7,846 bases of DNA, from NCBI GenBank assembly GCA_016882345.1, contig VGQR01000079.1:1-7846 (forward strand). The letters are read 5' to 3'. Position 1 is the stretch's first letter. Each line of letters opens with the position of its first letter. The stretch is from Cyanobacteria bacterium K_DeepCast_35m_m2_023 (lineage in GTDB: Bacteria; Cyanobacteriota; Cyanobacteriia; PCC-6307; Cyanobiaceae). The position numbers and the translations under genes were made by a program. This document shows positions 1 to 6,560 of this stretch, piece after piece. The notes beneath the pieces were generated by a model. That model was not told the origin of the DNA, did no database searches, and was given only the letters and a program-made list of their open reading frames with translations.

Positions 1-914
1 CGGCAGGCGTCCTCGACGAACTTGCTGACCAGCAGGGTCTTGCCGGTGCCGGTGGCGCCGGTGGCCAGGATGATCGAATCCTTGAAAAAGCCGCCGCCGC
101 ACATCTCGTCGAGCCGCGGCACACCGCTGCTCAGGCGCACGTTGGAGCTGCGCTGGGTGAGGCGCATCGCCCCGAGCGGGAACACGCTCATGCCATGGCT
201 GCCCATGGTGAAGGGGAACTCCCCCTTCATGTGGGTGGTGCCACGCAGCTTGAGGATCTCGACCGTGCGCCGGCGCCGCTCGCCCTCGAGCACGTTGCGC
301 AGGATCACGACGTTGTCGCTGACGAACTCTTCGACGCCATAGCGGGCGATCGGGCCGTACTCGTCGATGCGCTCGGTGGTCATCACCGTGGTGACGCCGA
401 TCTCCTTGAGCCGGGCGATCAGCCTGAAGATCTCGCGCCGCACCACCGAGACGGCGTCGTACTGCTGGAACACCGCCGTGATCGAGTCGATCGCCACCCG
501 GCGGGCCTTGTACTTGCGGATGGCGTAGTTGATCCGCTCGATCAGGCCCGAGAGGTCAAAGCTGCCGGCCACGTCCTGGCCCTCGGGGTCGGGCGAGGCA
601 TCGAGCAGGAACAGCTTGTCCTGCTCCACCATCTCCTGCAGGTTCCAACCGAAGCTGGCGGCGTTGCGCAGGATGTCGAGCGGCGATTCCTCGAAGGTGA
701 CGAAGATGCCCGGCTCGTTGAACTGGCGGATGCCGTTGTAGAGGAAGTTCAGCGAGAACACGGTCTTGCCGGTGCCCGAGGTGCCGCTGATCAGGGTCGA
801 GCGCCCGATCGGCAAACCGCCATGGCAGATGTCATCGAAACCCTCGATCGCCGTGGGCAGCTTCTGCACCTGCGGAAGCTGGGAATTGGAGGGGGTGCGG
901 TCCGGGAGCGTCAT
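1..914 (-). CDS. kaiC: Circadian clock ATPase/kinase KaiC (partial, C-terminus beyond the window)
   Basis: KaiC is the central hexameric RecA-like ATPase, autokinase and autophosphatase of the cyanobacterial clock, acting in the cytosol with KaiA and KaiB. The first 304 of about 519 usual residues are present. They comprise the whole CI ring domain and the beginning of CII. The CI Walker A motif GTSGTGKT is at residues 44-51 and the paired catalytic glutamates (FVTFEES) are E75/E76. The arginine-rich linker EGERRRRT and the sequence FPLGAMRLTQRSSNVR follow. The CII Walker A motif GATGTGKT is near residues 286-293, just before the window ends. The CII phosphorylation sites (Ser/Thr 431/432 in S. 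elongatus) therefore lie outside and cannot be assessed. The ATG at 914 gives an N-terminus about two residues shorter than S. elongatus KaiC up to the conserved IEGFDD. No clear Shine-Dalgarno precedes it. It lies 60 bp downstream of kaiB and is probably cotranscribed. Confidence 0.97.
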   Translation of the reverse strand, partial: MTLPDRTPSNSQLPQVQKLPTAIEGFDDICHGGLPIGRSTLISGTSGTGKTVFSLNFLYNGIRQFNEPGIFVTFEESPLDILRNAASFGWNLQEMVEQDKLFLLDASPDPEGQDVAGSFDLSGLIERINYAIRKYKARRVAIDSITAVFQQYDAVSVVRREIFRLIARLKEIGVTTVMTTERIDEYGPIARYGVEEFVSDNVVILRNVLEGERRRRTVEILKLRGTTHMKGEFPFTMGSHGMSVFPLGAMRLTQRSSNVRLSSGVPRLDEMCGGGFFKDSIILATGATGTGKTLLVSKFVEDAC

Positions 915-974
915 GGCTGCGGCTGGGAAGCCTCGTTGGGAAAGCGTTGTCGAAAGGGGCAGTGGGCGGGCGGC

Positions 975-1343
975 TCAGGGCATGTCGCTCGGCGCATCCG
1001 AAGGCTCCTGGCCCGGTGGACCCACGAATGGATCGTTGCCGAGCCCCTCTTCGGTCAGTTCTTCGTACAGCAGATCGAGACCGATCAGAACCCGCTCCCG
1101 ATCGGACAGATCACCGATGATGCGGCGCACCGGTGGGGGCAAAATCTTGGCCAGGGTCGGCGTGGCCAAAATCTTGTCCTCTTCGGCCAGCTGGGGGTTC
1201 TTGAGCACGTCGATCACCTTCAGGGCGTAAACACCCCGGAACTCGGTGTCGAGAATGTTGCGCAAGGTCTTCAGCGCCCGCATCGAATTGGGGGTGTTGC
1301 CGGCGACGTAGAGCTTGAGGATGTAGGTCTTGCGAGGGCTCAT
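975..1343 (-). CDS. kaiB: Circadian clock protein KaiB with a C-terminal extension
   Basis: KaiB is a small metamorphic thioredoxin-like protein. It binds the CI ring of phosphorylated KaiC, sequesters KaiA and hands the time signal to output kinases such as SasA and CikA. From memory, the first 95 or so of its 122 residues are almost identical to S. elongatus KaiB. This stretch includes [16 protein letters not shown], the loop [16 protein letters not shown], and [23 protein letters not shown]. The fold-switch positions G88 and D90 are conserved. S. elongatus KaiB ends near residue 102. Here about 20 further residues follow, rich in Pro, Gly, Asp and Ser ([20 protein letters not shown]), predicted by eye to be disordered. 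The ATG at 1343 matches the conserved MSPRK start. The gene begins 11 bp after kaiA and is probably translationally coupled to it. Confidence 0.98.
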   Translation of the reverse strand: MSPRKTYILKLYVAGNTPNSMRALKTLRNILDTEFRGVYALKVIDVLKNPQLAEEDKILATPTLAKILPPPVRRIIGDLSDRERVLIGLDLLYEELTEEGLGNDPFVGPPGQEPSDAPSDMP

Positions 1344-1357
1344 GGTCGGATTCCTCA
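1344..1357 (-). promoter_or_regulatory. kaiB ribosome binding site overlapping the kaiA stop codon
   Basis: Read on the minus strand, the junction is TGAGGAATCCGACCATG. The last codon of kaiA (TGA) forms part of a GAGGA Shine-Dalgarno core, which lies 8 nt ahead of the kaiB ATG. This is the clearest ribosome binding site in the window, since most other starts here lack one. It suggests that ribosomes finishing kaiA re-initiate on kaiB, which would tie the two protein levels together. The coupling itself is inferred. Confidence 0.65.
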
Positions 1358-2221
1358 GGGTGCCAATTCCGATTCAGCGCTGCCGGGCAGCGTGATCGGT
1401 GCATCGGCAGGGATGGAGCGGCGGTACATCTCACACAAATGGGCCATCACATCGAGCAGGGCAAGGCGGTAGTCCTGCAGAAACTCGGTGCGATGCCCCT
1501 CCAGCTTGAGCTGTTTGGAGAAGCCGTCAATCAGATTCATGTGGATTTCCACCGTTTTGGTGATCGGCAGGTCACTGAAAAATGCGGTGTTGACGAAGCT
1601 CTCCAATGCCTGGTTAGCGGCGGCTGGATCGCGGAAGTAGCTCAACAGCAGATCGCGGTAGGTGCGCTGCAGGGACTCGAGCAGATCGCGCCGGTCCCCC
1701 TCGCCCAGCTGCCTCAGAAAGCGCTCAGGGTCGCGCTTGTAAAACACCCCCAGCAGCCCCAGGCGCTCCTTGAGGCGGTTGCCCAGCTTCCAGCCCTCAG
1801 CCACCTCTCCAGCTGAGGACTGACCTGGACCGGCGCCCTGCAGCCCCTGGCTCAGCACCCTGGCCACGGCTGCGTCGAGGCTGTAACTGAGCTGCTCGAG
1901 CTGATCGGGAGGCAGATGAATCTCACCGTCGTGGTACTCGACCAGGCCGCTCACCGCGCCAATCACCACCGCCGGCAGCCGCAGGCCGCGATCGAGCCAA
2001 TGGCGAAACAGGGCATCGGGCAAGACCCCCTGTTCGATCAACACGGCATCGACCTCGGCCACGAAAGCGTCGAAGCTCGAAGGGTTCGGCCCGGCACCGA
2101 CCGCAGGCCATTGCGGGGGCGTGACCAGCCGGTAGCGGCCGCCCTTCAGCCAGAGGCCACAGGCATGGGCCAACTGCGGGTCGACCAGCAGGGCGGCGAT
2201 GGTGAGCGGGGGCTCCTGCAT
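1355..2221 (-). CDS. kaiA: Circadian clock protein KaiA, full length
   Basis: KaiA is a homodimer that binds the KaiC C-terminal tail and promotes KaiC autophosphorylation during the subjective day. With the ATG at 2221 the protein has 288 residues, against 284 in S. elongatus. Residues 1 to about 125 form the divergent pseudo-receiver domain, which is weakly conserved and lacks a recognisable phospho-acceptor pattern. Residues 126-145 are a Gly/Ser/Ala linker. The C-terminal four-helix domain is well conserved: [20 protein letters not shown] near 149-168, the dimer and KaiC-binding region [14 protein letters not shown] near 225-238, and [20 protein letters not shown] near 250-269. A tail of about 17 residues follows RRSIP, longer than in S. 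elongatus. An in-frame TTG at 2272 would add 17 residues. I prefer the ATG because the receiver fold starts soon after it (LTIAALLVD). It is first in the kai operon and divergent from rplU. Confidence 0.94.
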   Translation of the reverse strand: MQEPPLTIAALLVDPQLAHACGLWLKGGRYRLVTPPQWPAVGAGPNPSSFDAFVAEVDAVLIEQGVLPDALFRHWLDRGLRLPAVVIGAVSGLVEYHDGEIHLPPDQLEQLSYSLDAAVARVLSQGLQGAGPGQSSAGEVAEGWKLGNRLKERLGLLGVFYKRDPERFLRQLGEGDRRDLLESLQRTYRDLLLSYFRDPAAANQALESFVNTAFFSDLPITKTVEIHMNLIDGFSKQLKLEGHRTEFLQDYRLALLDVMAHLCEMYRRSIPADAPITLPGSAESELAP

Positions 2222-2294
2222 GGAGGTGAGGCAGCCTTGGGCTTGTCCAAATGTTGACGAAAGGAAAGGCAAACCCCGAAGATTGTTGTTTGTC

Positions 2295-2325
2295 TTCCGA
2301 TTGCGCGCGCCAGGCCCAATCGGGA
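2295..2325. repeat. Inverted repeat in the kaiA-rplU intergenic region
   Basis: The arms are TTCCGATTG (2295-2303) and CAATCGGGA (2317-2325), separated by 13 nt. They form nine pairs, one of them a G-T wobble. The repeat lies about 65 bp before the rplU start and about 75 bp before the kaiA start. It could be an operator palindrome for a DNA-binding regulator or a stem in either transcript's leader. No U-tract follows, so it is not a typical terminator. Confidence 0.45.
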
Positions 2326-2339
2326 CCGCCTGAGGGTAC

Positions 2340-2355
2340 GTCCTTGTTGAAGGAC
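2340..2355. repeat. Short perfect hairpin upstream of rplU
   Basis: GTCCTTGTTGAAGGAC forms a perfect 6 bp stem with a GTTG tetraloop. It ends about 35 nt before the first possible rplU start codon. In the rplU mRNA leader it might take part in autogenous control by ribosomal proteins, but no known L21 leader consensus was identified. It may also be chance. Confidence 0.35.
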
Positions 2356-2389
2356 TGTTCCACTTCAGCGGTTCCAGCCTGGCCGCCCG

Positions 2390-2839
2390 ATGATCCCCAT
2401 GAGTCCCGCAACCAGCAAGGCCCAGTCGGCAGATGCCGCGGCCGAATCCAGCACCCCAACCACAGCGGCCCCTGCCGGCAAGGCCACAACGGCAACCGAG
2501 GGCAGTTCGAACTACGCCATCGTCGAAGCGTCAGGCCAGCAGTTCTGGCTGCAGGCCGGCCGGTACTACGACCTGGATCGCCTCAGTGCCGAGGTTGGTG
2601 GCACGGTGGCGATCGACCAGGTGCTGCTGGTCAACGACGGCACCAAGGCAACCCTCGGTCAGCCCTATGTGAGCGGCGCCACCGTCAACCTCAAGGTGAT
2701 GGAGCACCGCCGGGGTCCCAAGATCATCGTTTACAAAATGCGTCCCAAGAAAAAGACCCGTCGCAAGAACGGTCACCGTCAGGAGCTCACCCGGGTGATG
2801 GTCGAGTCCATCACCGTCGGCGGCAAGAGCCTCGGCTGA
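2390..2839 (+). CDS. rplU: 50S ribosomal protein L21 (bL21)
   Basis: bL21 binds 23S rRNA and helps assemble the large ribosomal subunit. The core starts near residue 41 with NYAIVEASGQQFWLQAGRYY and continues through VLLVNDG, GQPYV, the rRNA-binding segment HRRGPKIIVYKMRPKKKTRR and KNGHRQELTRVMVESI. These are typical of cyanobacterial L21. The first 40 residues are a low-complexity Ala/Ser/Thr/Pro segment that ordinary bacterial L21 (about 103 residues) lacks. Shorter versions of such an extension occur in picocyanobacteria. Two in-frame ATGs, at 2390 and 2399, are both possible starts giving 149 or 146 residues. Neither has a clear Shine-Dalgarno. rpmA follows after 44 bp, the classical rplU-rpmA pair. 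Confidence 0.96.
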   Translation: MIPMSPATSKAQSADAAAESSTPTTAAPAGKATTATEGSSNYAIVEASGQQFWLQAGRYYDLDRLSAEVGGTVAIDQVLLVNDGTKATLGQPYVSGATVNLKVMEHRRGPKIIVYKMRPKKKTRRKNGHRQELTRVMVESITVGGKSLG

Positions 2840-2883
2840 CGCCAGACTGTTTCCCATCCGTCGTTTCGATCCGCTGAATTTCC

Positions 2884-3147
2884 ATGGCTCACAAGAAAGG
2901 CACAGGCTCCACCCGCAACGGTCGCGATTCGAATGCCAAGCGCCTCGGTGTCAAGCGCTATGGCGGTGAAGCCGTCAGCGCCGGGTCCATCCTGATCCGC
3001 CAGCGCGGCACCTCCGTGCTGCCTGGTGTCAACGTGGGCCGAGGTTCCGACGACACCCTGTTCGCGCTTGTCGATGGTGTGGTCAGTTTTGACACCATCA
3101 AGCGGGGACTGCGAAGCCGCAAGCGCATCAACATCGCCGTGGCTTGA
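2884..3147 (+). CDS. rpmA: 50S ribosomal protein L27 (bL27)
   Basis: bL27 sits at the peptidyl-transferase centre, where its N-terminal tail contacts the ends of the bound tRNAs. The 87-residue protein begins [20 protein letters not shown]. It therefore exposes the functional AHKKG tail directly, without the cleavable N-terminal extension seen in Firmicutes. It continues with [19 protein letters not shown] and [18 protein letters not shown], all family hallmarks, and length is normal. It is second in the rplU-rpmA operon. Its stop codon lies inside a hairpin that probably marks the transcript end. Confidence 0.98.
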   Translation: MAHKKGTGSTRNGRDSNAKRLGVKRYGGEAVSAGSILIRQRGTSVLPGVNVGRGSDDTLFALVDGVVSFDTIKRGLRSRKRINIAVA

Positions 3148-3185
3148 TCCGTTCTCGATCAGGCCTGACCTCCTCGCTCAGGTCA
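3141..3185. terminator. Tandem hairpins between convergent rpmA and the methyltransferase gene
   Basis: Two adjacent stems fill the 30 bp convergent gap. The first is GGCTTGATC (3141-3149) with GATCAGGCC (3157-3165): nine pairs, one wobble, 7 nt loop, spanning the rpmA TGA. The second is TGACCT (3166-3171) with AGGTCA (3180-3185), overlapping the stop codon of the opposite gene. Neither is followed by a U-run on either strand, so a classical intrinsic terminator is not shown. A bidirectional transcript end or 3' stabilising structure is the likely role, by inference. Confidence 0.4.
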
Positions 3186-3960
3186 TCAGCCGGTAAGCCC
3201 GGGTGGTGATCAAATAGGGGTGAAACAGTTCGAGAAAATGGCTCTGGAGGGTGCGGAAGAAGCGCTCGACCAGATCTTTTTCGTCGAAATGGAAGGGATA
3301 CTCACCGTTGAAGCCTTTGAAGAAATACCAATTGAGCAGTGCCACGGCCTCGCGGCTCATCCGTGAGACAAAGATCTCGAGCTGAGCGGATGGGTCGCTC
3401 AGATGCTCGAGCACATCCAGACACACCACCGTGTCAAAGCACTGCGGCAGGGCCGGGTCATCGAGGCCCCGGCAGCACCGCAAACGCGAGCTCAATCCCA
3501 GAGCTGCAGCCCGCTGGGTCACAAAGTCACGGTTGTGCGGGTTGAGATCGACATACCAAACCGCTTCAACAGCGTCGAGGCCGGCAGCGGCGAGGGCATG
3601 GCTCCCGATCCCACCACCAAAGTCGAGGACCTGACCTGCCGCGAACTGCTGCTGCAGCCGCAGGGTGTCCGCGATGTAATCCCGACTGCCCAGATGCCAG
3701 GCGGCCAACTCCAACAGGTGCCCCGTTCCCACGGTGTCTTCGTAGAAGCGTTCGGCCTGGTCTGGATCAAACGCACCGGGATGCAGGGCCGTCAGATCGT
3801 CGGTGCTGTGGGGCAGGCGCTGGCGCAGCTGGTCGGGACTGATCGCAAGATAGGTCGCGAGCTGGGTGATCAGATCAAAGCCATCGCCGAGAAAGGCCTC
3901 GATCCCCAGGGCCGCCGCGTCCTCAGGAAGCGACGGGACACTGGCTCGGCTGCTGGTCAC
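3178..3960 (-). CDS. Class I SAM-dependent methyltransferase, substrate unknown
   Basis: The 260-residue protein has a Rossmann methyltransferase fold. Motif I is VLDFGGGIGSHA at residues 111-122, with the SAM-binding glycines. The acidic residue closing the second strand is in WYVDLN (D138). The post-motif segment VVCLDVLEHLSDP is at 178-190. The first 100 residues are helical by appearance, with a HLLELAAWH segment before the core, and may form a substrate-recognition cap. The C-terminus (LNWYFFKGFNGEYPFHFD and after) is rich in aromatics. This resembles the broad Methyltransf_11/23 groups, but I cannot name a substrate. The start is GTG at 3960, since an in-frame stop lies close upstream and no early ATG exists. 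It follows the queuosine-precursor transporter gene by 58 bp on the same strand, so the two may be cotranscribed. Confidence 0.85.
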   Translation of the reverse strand: MTSSRASVPSLPEDAAALGIEAFLGDGFDLITQLATYLAISPDQLRQRLPHSTDDLTALHPGAFDPDQAERFYEDTVGTGHLLELAAWHLGSRDYIADTLRLQQQFAAGQVLDFGGGIGSHALAAAGLDAVEAVWYVDLNPHNRDFVTQRAAALGLSSRLRCCRGLDDPALPQCFDTVVCLDVLEHLSDPSAQLEIFVSRMSREAVALLNWYFFKGFNGEYPFHFDEKDLVERFFRTLQSHFLELFHPYLITTRAYRLMT

Positions 3961-4018
3961 AGGCAGTGCGCTGGAGGAGATGGTGCCAACCTACGCAGAC
4001 GATCGGGACAGCACGCCC

Positions 4019-4723
4019 TCAGCCGATCTCGGCCCCGTCCCCGGGCACAGCCAGCCACTGCCGCAACCAGGCGGTCAGGGCATAGAACGGCACCGTGTCG
4101 AGCAGGGCCGCCAGCGCCTTGAACAGATAGCCACTGCCGATGAAACCCAGCAACTGGGGCAGCACCGGCAGTTCGGGGCGCACCGGCAGCACGTGACTGC
4201 CGTAATGGCTGATCAACACCACAGCACTGGTGTCGACCAACTGGCTCACCAACGTCGAACCGTTGTTGCGCAGCCACAGGGCCTTGCCACCGCTGAAGCT
4301 CTTCCAGAAATGGAACAGCCGCACATCAGTGAACTGGGCAGCCAGGTAAGCCACCATCGATGCCCCGACAGCCCCGAAGGCCAGACGCCGCACCTCAAAA
4401 AACGTGGCGTCGGTGGTGGCGCCTCCCACCCCTGGCAACACGCCGCCGAGCCAGAGAATCAGCACGATCCATCCGTTGAGCAACAACCCCACCCAGACCA
4501 ACTGGGAGGCCTTCTCCTCCCCCCAGAGTTCGCTGATCAGGTCGGTGCACAGAAAGGTCAACGGGTAGGGCAAGGCCCCCACCGCCACCACGATCGGCCA
4601 GGAACCCAGCTGACCGAGCTGCAGAAATCGCGTGAGGCCGAGGATGTTGAGCATGGCCATGGTGCCCAGGAACAGCCCTGACAGGACCAGAAAAACCAGA
4701 TCGCGACGCTGCTGCAGGGTCAT
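4019..4723 (-). CDS. Queuosine precursor transporter, YhhQ/DUF165 (VUT) family
   Basis: This is a 234-residue inner-membrane protein with about six hydrophobic segments, near residues 8-28, 43-60, 73-94, 115-131, 158-173 and 190-219. The family signature YPLTFLCTDLISELWG is at 53-68. It is followed by the conserved YLAAQFTDVRLFHFWK (126-141), LWLRNNGSTLVSQLVDT (149-165) and KALAALLDTVPFY (202-214). Members such as E. coli YhhQ import queuosine precursors (preQ0/preQ1) for modification of tRNA wobble position 34. The exact substrate here is inferred from family. The open frame extends far upstream to 5173, but that part lies opposite truB and is not hydrophobic. The ATG at 4723, just before RRDLVFLVLSGLF, is the natural start. 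It is divergent from truB (84 bp gap). Confidence 0.88.
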   Translation of the reverse strand: MTLQQRRDLVFLVLSGLFLGTMAMLNILGLTRFLQLGQLGSWPIVVAVGALPYPLTFLCTDLISELWGEEKASQLVWVGLLLNGWIVLILWLGGVLPGVGGATTDATFFEVRRLAFGAVGASMVAYLAAQFTDVRLFHFWKSFSGGKALWLRNNGSTLVSQLVDTSAVVLISHYGSHVLPVRPELPVLPQLLGFIGSGYLFKALAALLDTVPFYALTAWLRQWLAVPGDGAEIG

Positions 4724-4807
4724 CACGGTGCGAGACACTTCGCTCCAGGCTGTCGGGAATGCCCCCGCGGCGCCACGCCCTTCGCCATCCCCCTGCTGGC
4801 CCTGTCG

Positions 4808-5707
4808 ATGACTTGCGGTTTTCTCGTGCTCGACAAACCAGCCGGCCTCAGTTCGCATGGGTGCGTCGCACGGGTGCGGCGTGCCTACGGGCTCAAGCGG
4901 GTGGGCCACGGCGGCACTCTTGATCCGGCGGTGACCGGGGTGCTGCCGCTGGCCCTGGGGCCCGCCACCCGGCTGTTGCCCTACCTGAACGGCAACAAGA
5001 GCTACCGAGGCGTGATTCAGCTGGGGCTGACCACCAGCACCGATGACCGCGACGGCGAGGTGCTCGACCAGCGGCCGATTCCCGACGCGCTCGACCGCTC
5101 CAGCCTCGAACAGGCGCTGACGCGGTTTCGCGGCCGCATTGCACAGGTGCCGCCGCAGGTCTCGGCCGTGCACGTCGAGGGCCAGCGGGCTTACCAGCGG
5201 GTACGCCGCGGCGAAACGGTGGCGCTGGCCGCCCGAATGGTTCAGATCGATCGGCTGACGCTGCTCGACTGGGACAGGGCCTCAGGTCGCCTCGCACTGG
5301 AGGTGGACTGCTCGGCTGGCACCTACATTCGTGCCCTGGCCCGCGATCTGGGAACGACCCTGGGCACGGGGGGCAGCCTGGCCAGCCTGCGCCGCACTGC
5401 CGCCCTGGGGTTCGGCCTGGACCAGGCGGTCGGCTGGGAGGCGCTGGACCCTGACGCCCTTGCGGCCGGAGCGCCGCTACCGGCACTGCACTCGCCGCTG
5501 GAGGCCCTGCGGCATCTGCCGCTGCGCCAGCTGTCGGATGCCGAACTGGGCGACTGGCGCTGCGGCCGTCAGCTGGTCTGTGACGACGGTTGGCCCGCAG
5601 AGACGGTGATGGTGATCACCAACCCTGCTGGGGCCTGGTCGGGCATGGCGGTGGCGACGGACAACGACCGTCTGCAACCCAAGCTGGTGCTCGACGCAGC
5701 GGGCTGA
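4808..5707 (+). CDS. truB: tRNA pseudouridine(55) synthase TruB
   Basis: TruB converts uridine 55 in the T-loop of tRNAs to pseudouridine and also acts as a tRNA-folding chaperone. The 299-residue protein begins with [14 protein letters not shown]. The catalytic motif [14 protein letters not shown] holds the nucleophile D39. The KSYRG motif is at 64-68, [20 protein letters not shown] at 106-125, and [15 protein letters not shown] at 168-182. The C-terminal part after about residue 225 is variable and resembles the TruB_C/PUA-like region. The length is normal for cyanobacteria. The ATG at 4808 places GFLVLDKP at the usual distance from the N-terminus. No Shine-Dalgarno is visible. yebC follows on the same strand after 88 bp. 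Confidence 0.96.
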   Translation: MTCGFLVLDKPAGLSSHGCVARVRRAYGLKRVGHGGTLDPAVTGVLPLALGPATRLLPYLNGNKSYRGVIQLGLTTSTDDRDGEVLDQRPIPDALDRSSLEQALTRFRGRIAQVPPQVSAVHVEGQRAYQRVRRGETVALAARMVQIDRLTLLDWDRASGRLALEVDCSAGTYIRALARDLGTTLGTGGSLASLRRTAALGFGLDQAVGWEALDPDALAAGAPLPALHSPLEALRHLPLRQLSDAELGDWRCGRQLVCDDGWPAETVMVITNPAGAWSGMAVATDNDRLQPKLVLDAAG

Positions 5708-5795
5708 GCACGTCGCCCACGCTGTCCACCATCCGCAAGAACCAGGGCAGCGGTTCACAATCGTCAGATCCCTGTTCAGGACAACACCGCAAGCC
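5708..5795 (+). promoter_or_regulatory. truB-yebC intergenic spacer
   Basis: These 88 bp are long enough for a separate yebC promoter. A 5 bp inverted repeat, GAACC (5739-5743) and GGTTC (5752-5756), is present but too short to call. No convincing -35/-10 pair or ribosome binding site is seen, so the regulatory role is an inference from the spacing. Confidence 0.2.
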
Positions 5796-6560
5796 ATGGC
5801 AGGCCATAGCAAATGGGCCCAGATCAAACGCACCAAGGCGGTGGTCGACGCCAAACGGGGCGCGGTGTTCACCCGATTGGGTCGCGAGATCATGGTGGCG
5901 GCCCGCAGCGGCGCTGATCCAGCCGGCAACTTTCAACTGCGCACGGCGATCGAAAAGGCCAAAGCCGCCGGGGTGCCGAACGCCAACATTGAACGGGCCA
6001 TTGCCAAAGGCTCGGGCCAGCTGCACGGCGAGGGTGAGCAATTCAGCGAGGTGCGCTACGAGGGGTACGGGCCCGGCGGCGTGGCGGTGCTGGTGGAAGC
6101 GCTCACCGACAACCGCAACCGCACGGCCGCCGATGTGCGCCTGGCCTTCAGCAAACACGGCGGCAACCTGGGTGAAACCGGCTGCGTGGGGTACCAATTC
6201 GAACAGCGCAGCGTCGTTGCGGTCTGCGCCGGTGACGATGCACCCCTGGGCGAAGAGCAACTGCTCGAAGCCCTGCTGGCCCTTGACGAACAGGGTGGTC
6301 TTTCGGTTGTGAGCTACGAACTGCTCGGCAACGACGCCGAAGCCCACGGTGCCTTTGCCGATCTCGAGGCGCTGCAGGATGCGCTGCGGCAGCAGGGGCT
6401 GACCGTGCTGGGCTGGGAGCACCGCTGGATCCCCCAGACCCGGTGCACGCTCAACGAACCGGAGCAGCTTGAACGGGCCCTCCGGCTGCTGGACACGCTG
6501 GAAGGCCTCGATGACGTGCGCAGCGTGGCCTGCAATCTTGAGCTGCACGAACCGGGTTAA
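5796..6560 (+). CDS. yebC: YebC/PmpR family protein
   Basis: The protein has 254 residues, normal for the family. It opens with the family signature [14 protein letters not shown], followed by [20 protein letters not shown]. It then has [22 protein letters not shown] near 51-72, [23 protein letters not shown] near 88-110, and [17 protein letters not shown] near 118-134. These map to the three-domain YebC fold. Family members were first described as DNA-binding transcriptional regulators (PmpR). More recent work on YebC-type proteins implicates them in translation, helping ribosomes through proline-rich stretches. Which role applies here cannot be read from sequence. It lies downstream of truB and converges with the nagB-like gene with only 6 bp between stop codons. 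Confidence 0.95.
   Translation: MAGHSKWAQIKRTKAVVDAKRGAVFTRLGREIMVAARSGADPAGNFQLRTAIEKAKAAGVPNANIERAIAKGSGQLHGEGEQFSEVRYEGYGPGGVAVLVEALTDNRNRTAADVRLAFSKHGGNLGETGCVGYQFEQRSVVAVCAGDDAPLGEEQLLEALLALDEQGGLSVVSYELLGNDAEAHGAFADLEALQDALRQQGLTVLGWEHRWIPQTRCTLNEPEQLERALRLLDTLEGLDDVRSVACNLELHEPG

Larger units (their letters stand above)
2222..2389. promoter_or_regulatory. Divergent kaiA / rplU intergenic region
   Basis: This region of about 168 bp must hold the promoters and 5' leaders of both the kai operon (leftward) and rplU-rpmA (rightward). A TTGACG hexamer on the plus strand at 2254-2259 could be a -35 element for rplU. However, the hexamer 18 nt downstream (GAAGAT) is only a weak -10. I could not find a convincing promoter pair toward kaiA. 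Two inverted repeats lie in the rplU-proximal half and are listed separately. That the region is regulatory follows from its position, and individual elements are uncertain. Confidence 0.5.

Noticed and set aside
195..1472. A 425-codon plus-strand open frame opposite kaiC, kaiB and the end of kaiA
   Set aside because: Its product is His/Gln/Arg/Asp-rich with no recognisable domain and is what high-GC codon usage gives on the antisense strand. The opposite strand encodes unmistakable Kai proteins.
2254..2283. TTGACG ... GAAGAT as a sigma-70-type promoter for rplU
   Set aside because: The -35 match is good but the -10 hexamer matches the consensus at only three positions, so it is not called as a separate feature.
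3403..4681. Plus-strand open frames opposite the methyltransferase and transporter genes
   Set aside because: Composition is Gln/Arg/Pro-rich without motifs. The minus-strand frames show methyltransferase motifs and transmembrane segments with the DUF165 signature.
4724..5173. N-terminal extension of the transporter frame by 150 codons
   Set aside because: The extension lies opposite the truB 5' half, is hydrophilic and lacks homology. The family N-terminus matches the ATG at 4723.
5739..5756. GAACC/GGTTC inverted repeat between truB and yebC
   Set aside because: A 5 bp stem with an 8 nt loop is expected by chance in GC-rich DNA and has no U-tract.
5616..6548. A 310-codon minus-strand open frame opposite truB and yebC
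   Set aside because: It is a shadow of two strongly conserved plus-strand genes, spans their intergenic gap and has no family signature.
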